DNA of 64,000 nucleotides, from contig NZ_BMJT01000002.1 in the NCBI RefSeq assembly GCF_014643595.1, forward strand, positions 248,001 to 312,000, in the 5' to 3' direction. The DNA is from Lysinibacillus alkalisoli (GTDB taxonomy: Bacteria > Bacillota > Bacilli > Bacillales_A > Planococcaceae). Under the pieces are notes generated by a model. It searched no databases. It saw only the letters and a program-made list of their open reading frames with translations, and was not told the origin of the DNA. The position numbers were made by a program, and so were the translations under genes. Shown piece by piece: positions 9,284 to 17,144 of this stretch (position 1 is the first letter of the stretch; every line of letters begins with the position of its first letter).

Positions 9284-9967
9284 TTGAGAAAAAGATTAGG
9301 ATGCTTACATGCACATTATTCGAATATTGAATATATCGAAGATGCACTTTCTTTATATGATGTTGAATTAATCCATTTTGTTGACCCGGCATTAATGCAT
9401 CAAGTTACATCAGACGAAAATTTTAAAGTGAAGAACGCTCAAAAGAAGGTTAAAGAACAAATAGAATGGATTGCTAAGTGCCAGGTAGATGCGATTTTAA
9501 TTACTTGTACAAACTATATTACATTGTTACCTAAAGACAACTTTTTGATAACAATGCCTATTTTAAAAATTGACGAACCATACTTTGAAGCTATATGTGA
9601 TGTAGCGCAACCTCAAACAATTGTATTTACAAACCCTCTAACTGTTAATGGTACAATGGAACGTCTCAAGACATATGCTACTGTTCGCCAAAAAGTATTG
9701 AATGTAGAGGTTATTGTGATTAAGGATACGTTTGACTTAATAATGAAAGGTTTGAAACAAGAATATAATAAAAAAATTAGTGAGTTCCTACATAGAATGA
9801 TGAAAGAAAATAACATGGTTTCCGTTGCGCAGTTATCTATGGTTGAAGCGGCTAAGGGAGTAGAGCTGCTGACCTTACATACCATAATTAATCCATTAGA
9901 TACGCTAGTGTCTTACATCGTAAGACATTTAGCATTACATAAGAAAAACGAGAAAACTTACTTTTGA
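9284..9967 (+). CDS. Asp/Glu racemase-superfamily-like protein
   Basis: 227 residues from the TTG at 9284, chosen because a GGGGTGGGG ribosome site lies at 9271-9279 and the preceding in-frame TTG would start before it. The N-terminus (KRLGCLHAHYSN) and the central ILITCTNY cysteine motif resemble the aspartate/glutamate/hydantoin racemase fold, where paired cysteines act as acid and base. Only the central Cys-Thr-Asn is obvious; Cys in LGCLHAH could be the first. Substrate unknown. Single gene ending at a clear terminator. Confidence 0.6.
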   Translation: MRKRLGCLHAHYSNIEYIEDALSLYDVELIHFVDPALMHQVTSDENFKVKNAQKKVKEQIEWIAKCQVDAILITCTNYITLLPKDNFLITMPILKIDEPYFEAICDVAQPQTIVFTNPLTVNGTMERLKTYATVRQKVLNVEVIVIKDTFDLIMKGLKQEYNKKISEFLHRMMKENNMVSVAQLSMVEAAKGVELLTLHTIINPLDTLVSYIVRHLALHKKNEKTYF

Positions 9968-9977
9968 TTTAATAAAG

Positions 9978-10040
9978 AAACACCTTTTGTTGAAAAATAG
10001 GCATTGAATGCCAATAACTCAACGAAAAGGTGTTTTTATT
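9978..10040. terminator. bidirectional branched terminator
   Basis: Outer arms 9978-9993 and 10019-10035 pair with one bulged base; an inner GGCATT/ATGCC stem sits in the loop. A T-run follows on the plus strand. It lies between the converging racemase-like and NUDIX genes. Confidence 0.8.
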
Positions 10041-10042
10041 TT

Positions 10043-10504
10043 TTATAAATAGCGTATGATTACATCGGCTGACCTTGTATTCTTTTTTATTTGGTGAATC
10101 TCAAACGTACCTTCTTGTAGGAATAAAGGTAAACGTCTAGAAAACCAAGGTTGCATAGGCTGTTCCTTCACTTCATCCAATGTTAGCCAATGTAGGGAGC
10201 CTTCTGGGGGATGAGCCAAACATACTCCGTCAAAAGAAGTAGCTAAGTAATTAAAGACCATATAGCGATAATTTTGGGTAGGTTCAACAAATTCGTCTAA
10301 ACCTTTAAAATATAGCGTTGTAACCTGCAATCCTGTTTCTTCCGCTACTTCGCGAATCGCCGCTTCAGAAGGACTTTCGTGAGCTTCAACCTTGCCACCC
10401 GGTGCAATAAAACCTGGGAATCCTCGCTCTGCTGGGCGGTGCACAAATAAAAACTGCTCACCTTTTTGAATCATACATACAGTATAAATTACGGTTTTTG
10501 TCAA
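10043..10504 (-). CDS. NUDIX hydrolase, MutT/8-oxo-dGTPase type
   Basis: 153 residues. A complete NUDIX box (GGKVEAHE...REVAEETGL, residues about 36-58) matches the metal-binding consensus. The family hydrolyses nucleoside diphosphate derivatives; the FVHRPAERGFPGFIAPGGK lead-in resembles Bacillus MutT-type 8-oxo-dGTP phosphatases, but substrate is inference. TTG start at 10504 preceded by AAGGAGAGG. The upstream neighbour is the SLH gene on the same strand, 20 bases away, so they may share a transcript. Confidence 0.85.
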   Translation of the reverse strand: MTKTVIYTVCMIQKGEQFLFVHRPAERGFPGFIAPGGKVEAHESPSEAAIREVAEETGLQVTTLYFKGLDEFVEPTQNYRYMVFNYLATSFDGVCLAHPPEGSLHWLTLDEVKEQPMQPWFSRRLPLFLQEGTFEIHQIKKNTRSADVIIRYL

Positions 10505-10524
10505 TAAAATCCTCTCCTTTCGTA

Positions 10525-11505
10525 TTAATGAATGGAAAGTTGTAAAATGCCATCTAAAATTTTAGCCATTTGTGCACGTGTCAATTTGCCGTGAGGATCA
10601 AAATGCTCAGGCGACTTACCCTTGATGATGCCAAGTTGGTACATGAGACCAATTGCTTCTTGATTTTCAAGCGCTAAATCTTTAATATCGATAAATGGTG
10701 AAGTCGTAGCTATTGTGGAGATATCTAAGTCTAATGCTTGTAAATAACGTTTAATCATTACTGCAGATTGGCTACGCGTAATAGAGTTACCAGGGTTAAA
10801 GACAGGTAAGCCTTTTACAATACCAAATGAGTATAATGTAACAATATCTTCTTTTGTCCATGCCGTTTCAAGGTCTGTAAAAGGGCTGTGTAAAAAGGGC
10901 TCTGTATTTGGAATGGTACGACGTAACATAGCCGAAAATTGCGCACGTGTGATAGGTGCATTAGGTGTAAAGGTTTGGCTAGTTGTGCCTGTTACAATGC
11001 CTAAACGAGCTAAACGTAAAATAGCCTCACGCGATTCCAATGCTTCAATATCGGTAAATTGTGGGTTAACAATGCGTTTATATCGTGCTAATTCTGTACG
11101 TTCTTCATCACTAATATGTTTTGTTTGATCGACGACAAGTATCGTTTTAAAAATATGTTCATTTTGTACAATATAACTTTCAAACTCAAGTGCAACTTTA
11201 GCATGCTCAGGCGTGGAAGCGAGTACTAATGCAATTAATGCTACTTCTTCTTCAGGTAGTCCTTCATGACTTGTCGATTTAAATAATGCACGGTCAATAT
11301 GCACAATAATATGTTGTTTAAAACGGTCATTCATAGCAATCTCCACTGTAACGCCTGGTATGGCACCAAATAAAGTAGGAATAGCTATAGTCTCCCCAGT
11401 AAATACTTCAGCTCTTTCATGTAATGTCATAGCATTAGCATCTGTTTGTGTGCTAAAAAACAATAGTCCTGCACCAAGTAATGCGCCTTGCATCCATTTT
11501 TTCAT
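10525..11505 (-). CDS. secreted protein with three C-terminal SLH domains
   Basis: 326 residues. Signal peptide (MKKWMQGALLGAGLLFFSTQTDANA), a unique region to about 150 and three SLH domains marked by ITRAQF, ITRSQS and LTRAQM. SLH domains bind pyruvylated cell-wall polymer, so the protein should be attached to the cell wall outside. The N-terminal region, with a strand-rich pattern and an FKTILVVDQTK segment, was not assigned to a family. It precedes the NUDIX gene and follows a lipoprotein gene on the same strand, with a probable terminator between. Confidence 0.85.
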   Translation of the reverse strand: MKKWMQGALLGAGLLFFSTQTDANAMTLHERAEVFTGETIAIPTLFGAIPGVTVEIAMNDRFKQHIIVHIDRALFKSTSHEGLPEEEVALIALVLASTPEHAKVALEFESYIVQNEHIFKTILVVDQTKHISDEERTELARYKRIVNPQFTDIEALESREAILRLARLGIVTGTTSQTFTPNAPITRAQFSAMLRRTIPNTEPFLHSPFTDLETAWTKEDIVTLYSFGIVKGLPVFNPGNSITRSQSAVMIKRYLQALDLDISTIATTSPFIDIKDLALENQEAIGLMYQLGIIKGKSPEHFDPHGKLTRAQMAKILDGILQLSIH

Positions 11506-11522
11506 TAATGAACCTCCTCATT

Positions 11523-11560
11523 AAAAAGAAGGCAAACTCGTTAATAAAGCCGAATTTGCC
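11523..11560 (-). terminator. probable terminator after the lipoprotein gene
   Basis: GGCAAA/TTTGCC arms with an interrupted inner stem, followed on the minus strand by TTCTTTTT. It sits between the lipoprotein and SLH genes. Confidence 0.55.
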
Positions 11561-11567
11561 TGTTTGA

Positions 11568-12365
11568 TTATTGCACTTTTTCAAGTGTAGAAACAATATT
11601 ATACTCTTCATTCTCCTCCATTTGCATATGATAAATGGATTTGATTTCCCCAAAACCTTCCGCATAATAACGGGTGTCAAGGTAGTCTTCTTCCTTATCT
11701 TCCACAACAATTACATTTTTAAACGTTTGTAATGGGGTTTCGACTGTTGCGTTTGTATCTGTAATCTCCCAATTGCCAAAAGTCGTTCCTTTTTTTAAGG
11801 GTGCTTTTAACAATGTATCCATAGCTTTTACATTGTCTAGCCATTCAATGGAGGGGGTTTCTAGTTTGTCACCTTGAATGGTCTCATCAACGACAACTTC
11901 AATAGCTGTATCCGTAATGCGATAAATACGTTGGACTAAAACAGCACCATCATCTTGAATATGCTGGACATATTTATCATTTAACCAATTAGTTTGCACA
12001 TTATACGTAGCAAACTCAATCCCTTCACCTAGATAAAAGGCCTTTTTCCCATTTTGTAAAAAATATTTTGCAAAGTCTACTTTCTCTAATTTTGCTTGTT
12101 GTTCCTCTTTTTTCGTTTGTTCTTGTTTATCTTCTACTTTTTTCTCTTCTTCTAACTTTAGCGTACTATCATCTTTAGCAGCTGTAGCTGCTTTATCTTC
12201 ATCCTTTTTTGTATCATTTGTAGCTGCTTGTTCTTTATTATTCGTATCATTTTGTTCGGTTGTGGTTTCGTTTTGTGAGTTTTCAGTTGTTTGATCTGTT
12301 GGTTCTTCTGCTGTACACGCCGCTAATAAAGCTGTAGTACCTAAAATCACTAACCATTTTTTCAT
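11568..12365 (-). CDS. lipoprotein with charged low-complexity linker
   Basis: 265 residues from the ATG at 12365, seven bases after AGGAGG; an ATG six bases upstream is too close to that site. Lipobox LLAAC, then about 90 residues of Thr/Asn/Asp/Glu/Lys-rich low-complexity sequence, then a folded domain of about 165 residues rich in strands (FYLGEGIEFATYNVQT, YYAEGFGEIKSIYHM). This layout is typical of Bacillales surface lipoproteins of unknown role. It should span the wall with the linker. No enzymatic motif was seen. Confidence 0.75.
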   Translation of the reverse strand: MKKWLVILGTTALLAACTAEEPTDQTTENSQNETTTEQNDTNNKEQAATNDTKKDEDKAATAAKDDSTLKLEEEKKVEDKQEQTKKEEQQAKLEKVDFAKYFLQNGKKAFYLGEGIEFATYNVQTNWLNDKYVQHIQDDGAVLVQRIYRITDTAIEVVVDETIQGDKLETPSIEWLDNVKAMDTLLKAPLKKGTTFGNWEITDTNATVETPLQTFKNVIVVEDKEEDYLDTRYYAEGFGEIKSIYHMQMEENEEYNIVSTLEKVQ

Positions 12366-12520
12366 CCTCATACCTCCTATAGAAAAACACTATCCCTCAT
12401 TATTTACAACGAGTCTTTCATATTATAACGTGTCGGCTATGAAAAATCTTGTTTTTGTTCTGAATTACTGGGATAAAAGAACTCGCATAAATGAGTGAAC
12501 ATGTGTAGTGTGAGGAAGAT

Positions 12521-13114
12521 TTACAACTTTTTTGTAAAGCTCACAGCAAGTCCGACAATATGATGTTTGTCGGCTTCTTTAATGATAACAGGGTCATAGT
12601 TAGTTTGCTCAGCGACTAAAATAATTTTATTTTCAATAAATTTTATGCGTCGCACAACTAAACCGAATCCGTCTTTTTGCCAAACAACAAGGGCATTATG
12701 ATGAATATGTTGTTGTAAATCTGCCAGTACTAGCGCATTTTTAGGTATTATGGGTTCCATAGCATCATCCGCAACATAGAAAGCAAAAGAAATCGCTGTA
12801 TTTGGTGAAATTTTTACAGGTACATAATCTAATGCATGCTTATGTAGTTGTTCAAGTGCATATAATGGCAATGAAGAAACGATAGGAATCTGTTTGATTT
12901 CTTCTGCATGTGTTAACGTATCATCATCAAAAAAATACGAAATAGGCACTTGAAATAGCTTAGCCATAATAGTTAATTTATCCATCATGGGATAATTTGC
13001 GCCGCGTTCCCAAGCAGAAACCGCTGTAGGAGAGATTTGTAAAGCTTTTGCTAAATCATTTTGTGTCATTTGTTTATTTTTCCGTAATTGTTTAATTTTA
13101 TGCGCCGTATTCAT
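12521..13114 (-). CDS. XRE-family repressor with S24-like domain lacking catalytic Ser and Lys
   Basis: 197 residues. Residues 5-60 are a helix-turn-helix of XRE type (MTQNDLAKALQISPTAVSAWERG). Residues about 75-195 have the LexA/CI peptidase S24 fold pattern (DDAMEPIIPKNALVLAD, then VVRRIKF, then VGLAVSF). The usual Ser-Met is Ala118-Met119 and the usual lysine is Arg155/156, so the self-cleavage dyad seems lost. It would be a repressor of phage-type build that cannot be cleaved in the normal way. It is divergent from a small XRE gene, with a 120-base region between that should hold the operators. Confidence 0.8.
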   Translation of the reverse strand: MNTAHKIKQLRKNKQMTQNDLAKALQISPTAVSAWERGANYPMMDKLTIMAKLFQVPISYFFDDDTLTHAEEIKQIPIVSSLPLYALEQLHKHALDYVPVKISPNTAISFAFYVADDAMEPIIPKNALVLADLQQHIHHNALVVWQKDGFGLVVRRIKFIENKIILVAEQTNYDPVIIKEADKHHIVGLAVSFTKKL

Positions 13115-13186
13115 GATTTCACCCCTTGGTCTAATATATACTGATTCGCTTAGTAGGTACAGTATTACTATAGTTAGAAATTGAAA

Positions 13187-13203
13187 CTACAGTTAAAATG
13201 TAG
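13187..13203. promoter_or_regulatory. candidate operator between divergent regulators
   Basis: Inverted repeat CTACA-N7-TGTAG in the region between the two XRE-type genes. Its position before the plus-strand gene suits a repressor site. No binding data; inferred from symmetry and position. Confidence 0.4.
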
Positions 13204-13234
13204 TAGTATAAAGCGGGATAAAGGGGGGATAATG

Positions 13235-13447
13235 ATGAAATACACGTTAGAAAAAGCGCGATTAAAAAGTAATATATCGACTAAAGAAGTAGCTAATTCG
13301 CTTGGTATATCTGTAAATACATACATGGAATACGAAAGATATAAGAAAATTTTTAGAATGGACCAAGCATTAGAGTTTGCGAAAGTCGTCCAACTTTCAC
13401 TTGACGACATTATCTTTTTTAGCATAGAAGATACAGAAAAACTGTAG
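13235..13447 (+). CDS. small XRE-family transcriptional regulator
   Basis: 70 residues, essentially one helix-turn-helix domain (STKEVANSLGISVNTYMEYER). The start at 13235 (or the ATG at 13232) follows AAGGGGGG. It is divergent from the S24-type repressor and is followed 14 bases later by the radical SAM-like gene, suggesting an operon. It resembles Cro-like partners of phage repressors in size and position. Targets unknown. Confidence 0.8.
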   Translation: MKYTLEKARLKSNISTKEVANSLGISVNTYMEYERYKKIFRMDQALEFAKVVQLSLDDIIFFSIEDTEKL

Positions 13448-13461
13448 TTCAGGAGGAAGCT

Positions 13462-13932
13462 ATGAAAGAAAATATACTACCAATCACACAAATCACATTA
13501 TCATCATCTCAAAAATGGCTTGTACAGTTTACCATGTGTCATTTAAAATGTGCATGGTGCAATAAACAAATGACAAATCAGCAGTTTTATACACAAGAAA
13601 AGTTTTTAAAATTACTTCAATATTCTAATAATAGAAGTGTTCATTTCATAGGAGGATTACATAAAAATTTAGAACAAGTAATGACACAATTAAAAGAGGA
13701 GAATTATAGTTTAACAATCGAAACTACGCAGATGATTTGGCGCAAGTGGTTGCCCTTAATGGATCGTATTTATTGGCATGTTACAACATTAGAGCAGTTG
13801 GCAACTATAGAAATCTGGTTGCGTTTTTTGCAACATAAACATATCCCCTTAACTATTATTTTTAAAGATCCATTATGGTATCAGCAGTATGCTGAGTTAC
13901 CAGCTAAATACCCTACGATACAATGGCACTAA
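13462..13932 (+). CDS. miniature QueE-like radical SAM protein
   Basis: 156 residues. A CxxxCxxC motif (Cys26, Cys30, Cys33 in CHLKCAWCNK) matches the radical SAM [4Fe-4S] ligands as spaced in QueE (CNLRCSWCD). Downstream, FIGGLH (62-67) aligns with the QueE GGEP motif that binds SAM, but the Glu-Pro is replaced; LTIETT (84-89) aligns with the QueE ETNG segment. It is about two thirds of normal QueE length. So it is a shortened, diverged relative: a cluster binding protein with doubtful SAM chemistry. AGGAGG precedes the ATG. The neighbouring genes are regulators, not queuosine genes. Confidence 0.6.
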   Translation: MKENILPITQITLSSSQKWLVQFTMCHLKCAWCNKQMTNQQFYTQEKFLKLLQYSNNRSVHFIGGLHKNLEQVMTQLKEENYSLTIETTQMIWRKWLPLMDRIYWHVTTLEQLATIEIWLRFLQHKHIPLTIIFKDPLWYQQYAELPAKYPTIQWH

Positions 13933-13973
13933 AAAATGACACTAATTTGCTACAGCGAATTAGTGTCATTTTT
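13932..13973. terminator. bidirectional terminator
   Basis: A perfect 16-bp stem (13932-13947 with 13958-13973) with A- and T-rich flanks, between the converging radical SAM-like and iron-chaperone genes. Confidence 0.9.
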
Positions 13974-13975
13974 AT

Positions 13976-14350
13976 TTATGGTGCACGCCAAAATGTAGTG
14001 CATTGCTGTTTTTCGCTACAGTTCCAAGCAATAATTTTTTGTAATAATACATAATCAACAGGCATTGTGAAGGGGATGCGAATAAGTTGTTTTGTATGAT
14101 CATAACCTGCTTCAATAATAGCATCTGAAAAATGAGTGATAGCAACAGCTTCTGGTGCGACAGCCATATGTTTTTTAGCCATACTAAAGCCAATAATAAA
14201 CGTTTCTTGTTGGGTAAACATAGCTTGATTCCATTTTACAACAGGAGTTAATGAAGGGAAATTGTCATGTACCCATTGTAATACTGTTATCAAACGTTCG
14301 CGTTGGTCTTGCTCGTCAATACGATAAATGACATCTTTAAATACATCCAT
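13976..14350 (-). CDS. fra: Fra/YdhG frataxin-like iron chaperone (DUF1801)
   Basis: 124 residues. The pattern WVHDNFPSLTPVVKWNQAMFT, FIIGFSMAKKHMAVAPE, AGYDHTKQLIRIPF and the C-terminal TFWR match the DUF1801 protein known in Bacillus subtilis as Fra (YdhG), which delivers iron for cluster and haem synthesis. The start is uncertain: ATG 14350 is 11 bases from GGAG, a TTG at 14356 is closer. Divergent from the zinc lipoprotein; a Fur-like box and a Zur box lie in the shared upstream region. Cytosolic. Confidence 0.8.
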   Translation of the reverse strand: MDVFKDVIYRIDEQDQRERLITVLQWVHDNFPSLTPVVKWNQAMFTQQETFIIGFSMAKKHMAVAPEAVAITHFSDAIIEAGYDHTKQLIRIPFTMPVDYVLLQKIIAWNCSEKQQCTTFWRAP

Positions 14351-14408
14351 AATCAATATCACTCCTTTACCTTTTCATTTTACATGGAATAAAAGAGAAA
14401 AAACAGTT

Positions 14409-14423
14409 TGACAATGATTCTCA
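14409..14423. promoter_or_regulatory. Fur-like box overlapping a TTGACA -35 element
   Basis: TGACAATGATTCTCA matches the TGATAAT-N-ATTATCA Fur/PerR-type palindrome at 13 of 14 informative or near-informative positions apart from two C substitutions. It overlaps TTGACA at 14408-14413. It lies between the iron chaperone and zinc lipoprotein genes and could serve either. Confidence 0.45.
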
Positions 14424-14442
14424 CAATATGCTATCTTTTAAA

Positions 14443-14457
14443 TCGTAATCATTACAA
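14443..14457 (+). promoter_or_regulatory. Zur box upstream of the ZinT lipoprotein gene
   Basis: TCGTAATCATTACAA is one or two bases from the Bacillus Zur consensus TCGTAATnATTACGA. It lies 25 bases before the ATG of the zinc lipoprotein and downstream of a candidate promoter, a position suited to repression when zinc is plentiful. Confidence 0.75.
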
Positions 14458-14482
14458 TTTAAAAAAGGTGGAGAAAATAACG

Positions 14483-15481
14483 ATGTTACAAAGATGGACA
14501 AAGTGGTTGGCAATAGGCACAGCCTTTACGCTATTGACAGCATGCCAAGCAAAAGAAGAAACAAAAGAAGCCATTAAACAAGAGGAGACAGCACATACAC
14601 ACGATGCAATTGATATTGAAGCATTAGCCGAAAAAGCAAAGGTAGAAGGTTTATCTGACCATTATCATACAGGTGATCGTATTAACTTAATCGCCAAGAC
14701 AGATGAAGAAAATGTGCATTGGCACTGGTATGTAAAGCAAGATAAAGACGATTGGCGGCTGGATGAATTAGCAAAAGATAATACTTTCGCTATCACAGCT
14801 ACTAAAGATTTTGAAATAGTGGCAGTGCTTTATCGGGAAGGCAAAGCGATAGCACGTACCCCCATTATGCCTATTAAAATTAACGACCACGGGCATAACC
14901 ATAAACATGAGCAACATGACCACAAGCATGCACATAATGATGAAACTGTAAAAATTCATGAAGGTTTTTTTGAAGATGCAGAAGTAAAAGACCGTCCCTT
15001 AACAGATTGGGCAGGAGACTGGCAATCGATCTATCCATTAATGAATGAACCTGCATTTCAAGCTGTGTTTGAGCATAAGGCAGAAAAAGGCGATAAAACA
15101 GTAGCCGAATATAAAACCTATTATCAAAAAGGGTATAAAACTGATGTTGACCGTATTGTGATTGATAATTATACATTTACGTTTTATCAAGGTAACCAAG
15201 CACAAAAAGCGAATTATAGTTACGATGGTTACGAGATTTTAACCTATGATAAAGGCAATCGTGGTGTGCGATACATCTTTAAAAAAGAAGCGGGGGATGA
15301 AAGTATGCCTCAATATATGCAATTTAGTGATCATAATATTGCACCTACAGTAGTAGATCACTTTCATTTATATTGGGGAGAAGACCGCACGCAATTATTA
15401 ACACAATTAAGCAATTGGCCAACATACTTCCCAAGTGATTTTACGACAGATGATATTATTCATGATTTATTAGCTCATTAA
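14483..15481 (+). CDS. His-rich zinc-binding lipoprotein with C-terminal ZinT domain
   Basis: 332 residues from the ATG at 14483 (GGTGGAG nine bases upstream); longer in-frame starts would run through the Zur box. Lipobox LLTAC (Cys21). Residues 40-130 form an unassigned strand-rich domain with HWHWYV. A His-rich zinc linker spans 136-152. Residues 156-332 are a ZinT/YodA domain ([22 protein letters not shown]...DHFHLYWGE), which binds zinc and helps uptake systems. Unlike AdcA it has no ZnuA-type domain in front. Acts on the outer membrane face. Zur control and the L33 gene downstream fit a zinc-starvation operon. Confidence 0.85.
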   Translation: MLQRWTKWLAIGTAFTLLTACQAKEETKEAIKQEETAHTHDAIDIEALAEKAKVEGLSDHYHTGDRINLIAKTDEENVHWHWYVKQDKDDWRLDELAKDNTFAITATKDFEIVAVLYREGKAIARTPIMPIKINDHGHNHKHEQHDHKHAHNDETVKIHEGFFEDAEVKDRPLTDWAGDWQSIYPLMNEPAFQAVFEHKAEKGDKTVAEYKTYYQKGYKTDVDRIVIDNYTFTFYQGNQAQKANYSYDGYEILTYDKGNRGVRYIFKKEAGDESMPQYMQFSDHNIAPTVVDHFHLYWGEDRTQLLTQLSNWPTYFPSDFTTDDIIHDLLAH

Positions 15482-15503
15482 TAGTAGAGAAGGAGAGACA
15501 GAA

Positions 15504-15653
15504 ATGCGTGTACAAATTACCTTAGTTTGCACAGAGTGTGGCGACAGAAATTATCATACAACAAAAAATAAACGCAACCATCCCGAACGACTAGCATTAA
15601 AAAAGTATTGCCCACGTCTAAATAAAGTGACTTGGCATAAAGAAAGTAAATAA
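15504..15653 (+). CDS. rpmG: 50S ribosomal protein L33, partly degenerate zinc site
   Basis: 49 residues, normal for L33 ([20 protein letters not shown]... ending HKESK). Ribosome site AAGGAGAG. Zinc-binding L33 has four cysteines; here Cys9, Cys12 and Cys36 remain but the fourth position (39) is Leu. Bacilli carry zinc-free L33 paralogues that are induced by zinc starvation through Zur. Position 22 bases after the ZinT gene, behind a Zur box, suggests this is such a replacement copy. Whether three cysteines still hold zinc is open. Confidence 0.88.
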   Translation: MRVQITLVCTECGDRNYHTTKNKRNHPERLALKKYCPRLNKVTWHKESK

Positions 15654-15774
15654 CAAGGGCCACCTGTCTAAAATTAAGAAGAATCGCTGGAAAACCGAAA
15701 AAAAGCTTGGTATTCCCCCATAATAATACGGTATAGTGATAGTAGTGATTTTAGGCGAAAAAGGTGGTTTTGAC

Positions 15775-16614
15775 ATGAAGAAATTTTTATACGACTTAGT
15801 TATGCTCATCATTGGGTCATTTATTTTCGCGCTGGCAATTAATTTATTCGCCATCCCGAATGAGTTAGGTGAGGGCGGTGTAACGGGTATTACGATTATT
15901 GCGTATTACTTATTCCAATGGGCGCCAAGTATTGTAAGTTTTATTTTGAATGCGATTTTATTAGTCATAGGCTATAAGTTTTTAAGTCGAAAAACGGTGA
16001 TTTACACTATTATAGTGATTTGTTTCTTATCAATCTTCTTACATTTCACAGAGTCTTGGGCAGTATTGCCAAATGAACGCATTATTGCAGCAGTTTTTGG
16101 TGGCGTATTTGCAGGCGTAGGTATTGGTCTAATAATACGTGTAGGTGGTACAACAGCAGGCTCGACAATTCTAGCTAAAATTGCTAGTAAATATTTAGGG
16201 TGGAGTGTCAGTTATGCGTTGTTATTTTTTGATTTAATTGTAGTTGGTCTGTCTTACTTTGTTATTGGCTTTGAAGCGTTATTATTAACAGTTATTATGT
16301 TATATGTAGGCACAAAGACGATGGAGTTTGTGATTGAAGGGTTAAATCATAAAAAAGCAGTCACGATTATTTCAAGTGAGCATGATAAGATTGCAGAAAA
16401 AGTAACCTATAAAATGAATCGTGGTGTGACGGTTTTATCAGGTTATGGCTATTATACGAAAGAACGAAAAGATGTACTCTACATTATTATTAGCAGTCAA
16501 GAAATTGTGAAACTGAAAAATTATGTGAAGGACATTGACCAACATGCATTTATTACCGTACATGATGTACGTGATGTATTTGGCGAAGGCTTTATTGATT
16601 TATCCAAATCATAA
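15775..16614 (+). CDS. YitT-family membrane protein
   Basis: 279 residues from the ATG at 15775 (AAAGGTGG upstream). About five TM helices cover residues 5-175 with the family features ELGEGGVTGITII and RVGGTTAGSTILAK, and a soluble C-terminal DUF2179 domain follows (ISSEHDKIAEKVTYKMNRGVTVLSGYGYYTKERKDVLYIIIS). Members are common in Firmicutes; the transported substrate is not known. It has its own upstream region after L33 and ends at a strong terminator. Confidence 0.9.
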   Translation: MKKFLYDLVMLIIGSFIFALAINLFAIPNELGEGGVTGITIIAYYLFQWAPSIVSFILNAILLVIGYKFLSRKTVIYTIIVICFLSIFLHFTESWAVLPNERIIAAVFGGVFAGVGIGLIIRVGGTTAGSTILAKIASKYLGWSVSYALLFFDLIVVGLSYFVIGFEALLLTVIMLYVGTKTMEFVIEGLNHKKAVTIISSEHDKIAEKVTYKMNRGVTVLSGYGYYTKERKDVLYIIISSQEIVKLKNYVKDIDQHAFITVHDVRDVFGEGFIDLSKS

Positions 16615-16658
16615 AAACACGATGGGCGCTGAGATGACAGCGTCTATCGTGTTTTTTT
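16613..16658 (+). terminator. terminator of the YitT gene
   Basis: Sixteen-bp stem with G-T pairs (arms 16616-16631 and 16638-16653 approximately) followed by seven T. Confidence 0.85.
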
Positions 16659-16681
16659 ATTATCATATGAATACACACACA

Positions 16682-16921
16682 TTACATGAAATGTGGTAGT
16701 TTCACACCGACTAAAACATGAGGGTGGTCGGTGTTTTCAGCATAAACTAAGCGAATCTCGCCCTTTTGCGCTAACAAGTGAAGTTTTTGCTCTAACAAAT
16801 CAACCGTAATAATACCAAAACGGGGCCTCGCTTTATAAATCCGAGCAAACGTAATGATTTCACCATATGTGGGTAACTCATCCGTTGGCAACCTCTTAAG
16901 CACTTCTAGCACACTATACAA
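16682..16921 (-). CDS. hypothetical protein (79 aa), possible winged helix
   Basis: 79 residues from a TTG at 16921, eight bases after GGAGG at 16930-16934. Two helical stretches (SVLEVLKRLP, VDLLEQKLHLLAQKGEIRLVYAE) followed by a strand pair look like a small winged-helix fold, but no family was recognised. Single gene, converging with the YitT gene. Confidence 0.55.
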   Translation of the reverse strand: MYSVLEVLKRLPTDELPTYGEIITFARIYKARPRFGIITVDLLEQKLHLLAQKGEIRLVYAENTDHPHVLVGVKLPHFM

Positions 16922-17090
16922 TACAATAACCTCCAATCATTAAAAGATAACATTAATTATAATAAAAATAGCATTTAAAGTAAAATTATTTAGGTATTTG
17001 TATGTAATTTACAATATATTAAAACATTAGCCTTAATAACTTTATCCTAACCCTTTTAAAACATTTATTACTGCATGAGGTGGTATGACA

Positions 17091-17144
17091 ATGGATTACG
17101 TACATAGCTCGAACTACATGACGACGCTCATAATTGTAACGTGA
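17091..17144 (+). CDS. candidate small ORF (17 aa)
   Basis: ATG seven bases after GAGGTGG, reading 17 residues (MDYVHSSNYMTTLIIVT). A different frame continues another 20 or so residues just beyond, so this could be the start of a frameshifted short gene or a leader peptide. Only the ribosome site and composition support it. Confidence 0.25.
   Translation: MDYVHSSNYMTTLIIVT

Noticed and set aside
15504-15653. L33 as a core housekeeping copy
   Set aside because: Lack of the fourth cysteine and its place after a Zur-controlled ZinT gene favour an alternative copy, though this cannot be settled from the window.
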